Source: Flavobacterium fontis (lineage in GTDB: Bacteria; Bacteroidota; Bacteroidia; Flavobacteriales; Flavobacteriaceae). Taken from it: 64,000 nt of DNA. How positions within the stretch are numbered: the first letter of the stretch is position 1; each line of letters starts with the position of its first letter. The stretch is from NCBI RefSeq assembly GCF_900129405.1, contig NZ_FQVQ01000009.1:1-64000 (forward strand), written 5' to 3'. The notes below the pieces were generated by a model that was given only the letters and a program-made list of their open reading frames with translations, was not told the origin of the DNA and ran no database searches. The translations under genes were made by a program, and so were the position numbers. Shown piece after piece: positions 60,320 through 64,000 of this stretch.

Positions 60320-62401
60320 TTAGTAATCAAAATACCAATTAAAGATATCTGTTCGAACACCGATCGAAAACCATGTCGTATTAGATGACTTGACCGTATC
60401 GGTTACCGTAGTGGGATCAAAATTTCTAAAAATTACATTGGCAAACAACTTTAAATTGGTCGTTGGGTTGATCACATAACCCGCTTGCAAATCGGCAATA
60501 AACACCATCGTTTCGTTACCTTGCCCTACGACTACTCCCGTATCTGTGGGTCGGAAATCATTGTAACTTAGATAAATATTACCTCCGTAATTCAAGCCAT
60601 TTATGTCCAAACCACGAACTCCATAATGCAACTTAGCCGAAGCATAATAGCGCCCGTGCGTATACCGACCTATGGCAATTAACTCTTTTATATTTCCACC
60701 CCATTGATGCCCTAAACTTTGGTTGCTATTTCCGTAATTAGTTAGCACATTACTATGGGAGTAGACATAGGGACGAACAAAGTTGTATTCCAACTGCAAC
60801 ATGAGGTTGTCTACGTTAAACGCATTGTAATATTTTAAACCCAATTGGTAGGCGTATTTATTTTTCCAACTTTGATTTTGAGCGCGAATTTCACCCAAGG
60901 AAAATTCATCCAACAAAAATTGCCCGTACGCATTAACACTGTTGCTTAATTTATATTTCCCAGTGAGCCCCAAAAGCGCATTTCCACTGCGGGAAGAAGA
61001 GGAAAACTCAACGGCGCGGTAAAAAATTATAGGATTCACAAAATTCATGTCAAAACCACGGTCATTTTGATTGGCCCATACCACCGACTCAAAAAAACCA
61101 ATATTCAACCGTCGATTCACATTCCAGCTCAGGTAATGACTCGCCACAAACTTTGTGGCGTAAGTTCCATCAACCGTTACTTCCGGACGGGTATCTTTCA
61201 TCCACATATAGAGGTTGGTGTATTTAATTTTCCAAAAGGTTGTATTGATTTTGAAATAGGGATAGGGACTCACCCCGTCGGTTAACAATAACGAACGGTA
61301 CCCGTCACCAATAAAATTACGACCATGCCCCAATTGCATTTCTACAAACTTCCCGGGCGCATAATTGATATAGGCCTCTGCCATTGGAAAATCAAAAGCA
61401 TCGGTTTTAAATTCTTTAGCAATCCCAATGCCCGGAATGGTGGCAGGATTTCCTCCTGAAGGGCGCAAGGAAATAGCATATTGATTAAAATAATCGGCAA
61501 AACGGCCCTGACTTTCATAAATAGTAGCCGAAAAATTCACTTCTTTGCCCAAACCACCACGGATTTGTACCCCGCGGGTATTGACAAAGGTATAATCGGT
61601 AGCGCCTGAAGTTTCTCTTCCGAGTTGGAAATCAAAAACAGGATTTAACGTAAACCAATAATCATTCCCTTGGATGGCAACCAAGTCATCGTTCCATATT
61701 TTTTTACCCCACCACGAAGATTTAGGCTTCATGAGTTGTTGATGAGCTTCCCGCAAATTATAGTACTTCGAAACTTCATTGAACGTAAAAGGCTTTGAAG
61801 TAGTATGCGCATTGGCCCCCACTTGATTCATCGCCCAATCAAAAGAAGCATAAAGTCGATTGGAAAAAGGAATGGCAAGTTTACTGTCGTATTGGGGCTT
61901 TGTAAACGTTTGATACTGCATTGTATCTAATTCCATTACACGCGTTTCCTTTTGAAATGTTGTAGGAACAACGGGCGCTTGCTGCAGTTTGGCAATACTT
62001 TTGGGAGCGTCATCTGGATTTTGCAACGGTACGTTAAATCGGATGGTGTATTTCGAATACGTCGCTTTACCTCCATAGACAGCAGGTTGAATTACGGGAA
62101 ACTTTTCAAATACACGGCGGCATTCGGCTGTGACTTCGGCATCGGCAGCATCAATGTACAAGGGTTTGAATTTTCCAGATTGATCCACTTCAAACACGAT
62201 AATTACGGTGCCTTGATAGTTGGTTTTCGCTTTAAACTCTTGGTAAACAAACCGCTGTACCTCTTGATCAAAACAGGTTTGAGCTTCCGCCTCATTAACC
62301 GACTTACAATTTGGAAAAACAGGAGGTGATTGTTGCAACCCCTGCGCACCAACGGTTAGCATCCCACTCCAAAAAAACACAAAAACAAGTAATCGTTTCA
62401 T
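60320..62401 (-). CDS. remB: Gliding motility protein RemB
   Basis: 693 residues, exported (signal peptide about 1-19, ending VGAQ). The N-terminal part (about 25-125) resembles a TonB C-terminal domain: CFDQEVQRFVYQEFK, GTVIIVFEVDQSGK and RVFEKFPVIQPAVYGGKATYSKYTIRFNVPL (split). The rest is a long outer-membrane barrel-like region with many aromatic strands (GGLGKEVNFSATIYESQGRF, MQLGHGRNFIGDGYRS) resembling capsule-assembly (Wzi-like) barrels. In F. johnsoniae, remB is a mobile surface adhesin gene close to sprA with gcvH, vanZ and deoC between them; the same order is seen here. It supports gliding in this organism. Confidence 0.78.
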   Translation of the reverse strand: MKRLLVFVFFWSGMLTVGAQGLQQSPPVFPNCKSVNEAEAQTCFDQEVQRFVYQEFKAKTNYQGTVIIVFEVDQSGKFKPLYIDAADAEVTAECRRVFEKFPVIQPAVYGGKATYSKYTIRFNVPLQNPDDAPKSIAKLQQAPVVPTTFQKETRVMELDTMQYQTFTKPQYDSKLAIPFSNRLYASFDWAMNQVGANAHTTSKPFTFNEVSKYYNLREAHQQLMKPKSSWWGKKIWNDDLVAIQGNDYWFTLNPVFDFQLGRETSGATDYTFVNTRGVQIRGGLGKEVNFSATIYESQGRFADYFNQYAISLRPSGGNPATIPGIGIAKEFKTDAFDFPMAEAYINYAPGKFVEMQLGHGRNFIGDGYRSLLLTDGVSPYPYFKINTTFWKIKYTNLYMWMKDTRPEVTVDGTYATKFVASHYLSWNVNRRLNIGFFESVVWANQNDRGFDMNFVNPIIFYRAVEFSSSSRSGNALLGLTGKYKLSNSVNAYGQFLLDEFSLGEIRAQNQSWKNKYAYQLGLKYYNAFNVDNLMLQLEYNFVRPYVYSHSNVLTNYGNSNQSLGHQWGGNIKELIAIGRYTHGRYYASAKLHYGVRGLDINGLNYGGNIYLSYNDFRPTDTGVVVGQGNETMVFIADLQAGYVINPTTNLKLFANVIFRNFDPTTVTDTVKSSNTTWFSIGVRTDIFNWYFDY

Positions 62402-62403
62402 AC

Positions 62404-63147
62404 TTAATATCCAGCTTCAGACGTCCCGCCGTGTGCAATAGTTTTTGCCGCCGACGTTCCGATTCGTTTTACACCTAGTTTTATCATTTCAACCGCTTCT
62501 TCATACGTTCGCACTCCTCCTGCTGCTTTAACCGGGAGTGGTGCGCAATTTTCAAGCATCATCAGTATAGAGGCCCGTGTAGTACCATTGGGCTTTCCGT
62601 CTTTTGTTTCATAAAAACCGGTCGAAGATTTTACAAAAACATGCGCAAAGACTTCTTCTTTAAAATGGGCTATAATTGTATTTTTAATACAGGCCGACAA
62701 CTGGATGATTTCGGTATCCGACAAGGCGGCCACTTCAATAATCCATTTGACCGTTTTGTGATGCGACCAAGCCAATTGTGTTCCAGCTGCAATCTCTTTG
62801 CGGACTAAAGCTACATCTCCCGATTGGAAGGCCCTGTAATTACAAACAAAATCCAACTCATCGGCACCATCATCAATGGCCTGTTGTGCTTCTTGCAATT
62901 TGGCTTCCAAATCGGCCGTACCCTCGGGAAATCCAATAACGGTTCCTACCAATACCGAAGATTTTGCGTCATCAATCATCGTTCGCGCCATCGCTACCTT
63001 ATCGGGACGAATCATCACCAACTTAAACCCTTCCTCAATCGCTTCTTGAATACAAGCTTTTACCACTTTTTCATGGTCAGCTAAAGAAAGTCCAGCTTGC
63101 TCAGGCAATTTGAGGTAAGTAGCATCTAAATAGTGTCGAATGTGCAT
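62404..63147 (-). CDS. deoC: Deoxyribose-phosphate aldolase
   Basis: Splits 2-deoxyribose 5-phosphate into acetaldehyde and glyceraldehyde 3-phosphate, in deoxynucleoside salvage. 247 residues from ATG 63147 (MHIRHYLDATYL). Schiff-base lysine K173 in VFVKSSTGF, second lysine K207 in VKAAGG, and the acid D99 in ELDFV are all present. An upstream TTG is unnecessary. It ends two bases before remB begins on the same strand. Confidence 0.94.
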   Translation of the reverse strand: MHIRHYLDATYLKLPEQAGLSLADHEKVVKACIQEAIEEGFKLVMIRPDKVAMARTMIDDAKSSVLVGTVIGFPEGTADLEAKLQEAQQAIDDGADELDFVCNYRAFQSGDVALVRKEIAAGTQLAWSHHKTVKWIIEVAALSDTEIIQLSACIKNTIIAHFKEEVFAHVFVKSSTGFYETKDGKPNGTTRASILMMLENCAPLPVKAAGGVRTYEEAVEMIKLGVKRIGTSAAKTIAHGGTSEAGY

Positions 63148-63166
63148 AGCGATAACCAATAAGGGT

Positions 63167-63174
63167 CAAAAATA
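63167..63174 (-). promoter_or_regulatory. -7 element TATTTTTG upstream of deoC-remB
   Basis: Perfect TAnnTTTG match on the minus strand, 19 bases before the deoC start; no TTG at ideal distance. Confidence 0.45.
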
Positions 63175-63206
63175 CAAATTATGAAGGCAGCTTCATTGAT
63201 TTCCAT

Positions 63207-63230
63207 AAAAAAACCACTCACGAAGAGTGG
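63207..63230 (-). terminator. Rho-independent terminator after vanZ
   Basis: On the minus strand CCACTC-TTCGT-GAGTGG with a T run. It separates gcvH-vanZ from deoC-remB. Confidence 0.82.
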
Positions 63231-63234
63231 CTTA

Positions 63235-63588
63235 CTATTTTTTTAAAGAAAAGACCCATAACCCTACGCTTGCCCCAACGGTGTTGGCGAGCACATCCCA
63301 AAGATCGGCTGAGCGATTTTGTGTGAAGGCGAATTGACAAACTTCCATCATAATTCCATATCCTACTGCGGCAAGCCATAACCCAATTAAGATTCGTTTT
63401 GTCTTTTTCCGCAGATAGCTACCCCACCAAAAAACAAATCCAAAATAGAAACAAAAATGGACCACTTTGTCTTTGTGAGGCACTGGAATACTTTGCCCAA
63501 AACTTCCAGTTGAACCCAAACTTAACCAGGTTATGAGGGCGGTCCAGGAAAGTGCAAGCAATAAATTATATGTTTTCTTAGGCTCCAA
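63235..63588 (-). CDS. VanZ family membrane protein
   Basis: 117 residues with four transmembrane helices (about 9-26, 42-60, 66-84, 97-113). The VanZ pattern is visible: [35 protein letters not shown] (split) and [28 protein letters not shown]. Residues HKDK.VHF and R..D..D match the family core. Members are linked to glycopeptide tolerance in Gram-positives, but the role here is unknown. It overlaps gcvH by 11 bases. Confidence 0.9.
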   Translation of the reverse strand: MEPKKTYNLLLALSWTALITWLSLGSTGSFGQSIPVPHKDKVVHFCFYFGFVFWWGSYLRKKTKRILIGLWLAAVGYGIMMEVCQFAFTQNRSADLWDVLANTVGASVGLWVFSLKK

Positions 63589-63958
63589 TCAAAGCTTTGT
63601 AGGCATCGGCATCCATCAATTGATCCCACTCAGAGGCATCAGAAATTTTAACCTTTACCATCCAACCCTCGCCATAAGGATCAGAATTAACTGTTTCAGG
63701 CGTACTCTCTAAAGCATCGTTAAATTCAATGATTTCACCCGACAATGGAAGAAATAAATCTGAAACGGTTTTCACGGCTTCAACGGTACCAAAAACTTCA
63801 TCCTTAGCAAGTGTTTGATCTAATGTTTCAACTTCTACATAAACAATATCACCCAATTCACGTTGTGCAAAATCGGTAATACCCACAGTGGCTACATCGC
63901 CGTCCAAAGAAACCCACTCGTGGTCTTTGGTATACTTCAAATTAGAAGGAATATTCAT
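63578..63958 (-). CDS. gcvH: Glycine cleavage system H protein
   Basis: Lipoyl shuttle of the glycine cleavage system. 126 residues with the lipoylation lysine K63 in [11 protein letters not shown], and the GEIIEFN and PYGEGWM segments. Complete and normal in length. No other gcv gene is nearby. It probably begins the gcvH-vanZ transcript from the promoter at 63986. Confidence 0.95.
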   Translation of the reverse strand: MNIPSNLKYTKDHEWVSLDGDVATVGITDFAQRELGDIVYVEVETLDQTLAKDEVFGTVEAVKTVSDLFLPLSGEIIEFNDALESTPETVNSDPYGEGWMVKVKISDASEWDQLMDADAYKALIGA

Positions 63959-63985
63959 TCGTTTGTTGGTTTAAAAATACACGTT

Positions 63986-63993
63986 CAAAGGTA
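63986..63993 (-). promoter_or_regulatory. -7 element TACCTTTG of gcvH
   Basis: Perfect TAnnTTTG match on the minus strand, 27 bases before the gcvH start. A -33 TTG would lie beyond the window edge. Confidence 0.55.
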
Positions 63994-64000
63994 CACTTAA

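Overview
The window is a chromosome segment of a Bacteroidota organism, almost certainly family Flavobacteriaceae and close to Flavobacterium. The evidence is: low-GC DNA; promoters of the TTG-N(17-23)-TAnnTTTG type with almost no Shine-Dalgarno sites; cargo proteins carrying type IX secretion (T9SS) C-terminal signals of both type A and type B; the porG-uppS-bamA-ompH-ompH block; a remB-deoC-vanZ-gcvH block known from gliding flavobacteria; an S46 dipeptidyl-peptidase; and flavobacterial families such as DUF4403, DUF6089 and OMP_b-brl_3 receptors. No phage, insertion sequence, integrase, CRISPR array or rRNA operon was found.

Layout. 1-5.45 kb: a very large secreted S8 peptidase whose C-terminus lies beyond the left edge. 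5.6-7.8 kb: a sugar-nucleotide pair (galE and a DegT-type aminotransferase). 7.9-11.4 kb: kdtA overlapping a predicted acidic-residue-specific dipeptidyl-peptidase. 11.5-15.9 kb: a repeat-rich small lipoprotein, tRNA-Gly and tRNA-Leu, mutS, a DUF1573 protein and a TrmH-type methyltransferase. 15.9-21 kb: a T9SS type B lectin-domain protein, a HPPK-deoxynucleoside kinase fusion, and sppA. 21-29.4 kb: an AsmA-like protein, a small barrel, DUF2797, a GH3 enzyme overlapping a 45-residue lipoprotein, and a TonB-receptor-like barrel.

29.4-33.6 kb is an AT-rich islet. It carries a T9SS-exported subtilase and a PrcB-like lipoprotein, between two terminators that share a perfect 19-bp direct repeat. 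33.6-37.7 kb is the proteostasis block clpX, clpP, tig, with a GC-rich structured intergenic element upstream of clpP. 37.7-41.8 kb has a secreted T9SS type A protein, an alpha/beta hydrolase, pdxJ, a CBS protein and nadK. 41.9-48.5 kb is the envelope-assembly block porG-uppS-bamA-ompH-ompH, then murI. 48.5-53.6 kb holds a pseudouridine synthase, a frameshifted mscS, tsaB, and an efflux adaptor with its TolC partner but no inner-membrane pump. 53.7-60.2 kb has a DUF4403 lipoprotein and a cytochrome oxidase maturation and subunit cluster running from cyoE down to a small CxxC protein. 60.3-64 kb is remB-deoC-vanZ-gcvH. In Flavobacterium johnsoniae this order continues into sprA, the T9SS translocon gene, so sprA is expected just past the right edge.

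How the parts fit: PorG, RemB and the predicted neighbour SprA belong to secretion and gliding, and at least three genes here encode their likely cargo. BamA and OmpH chaperones build the outer membrane that carries them; KdtA and the nucleotide-sugar enzymes supply surface glycans; secreted proteases plus the S46 enzyme suggest a peptide-feeding lifestyle. Nothing is clearly a wholly new system. The strongest candidates for follow-up are the subtilase/PrcB-like pair, the GC-rich element next to clpP, the palindrome inside the tig promoter, and the GH3-coupled 45-residue lipoprotein.
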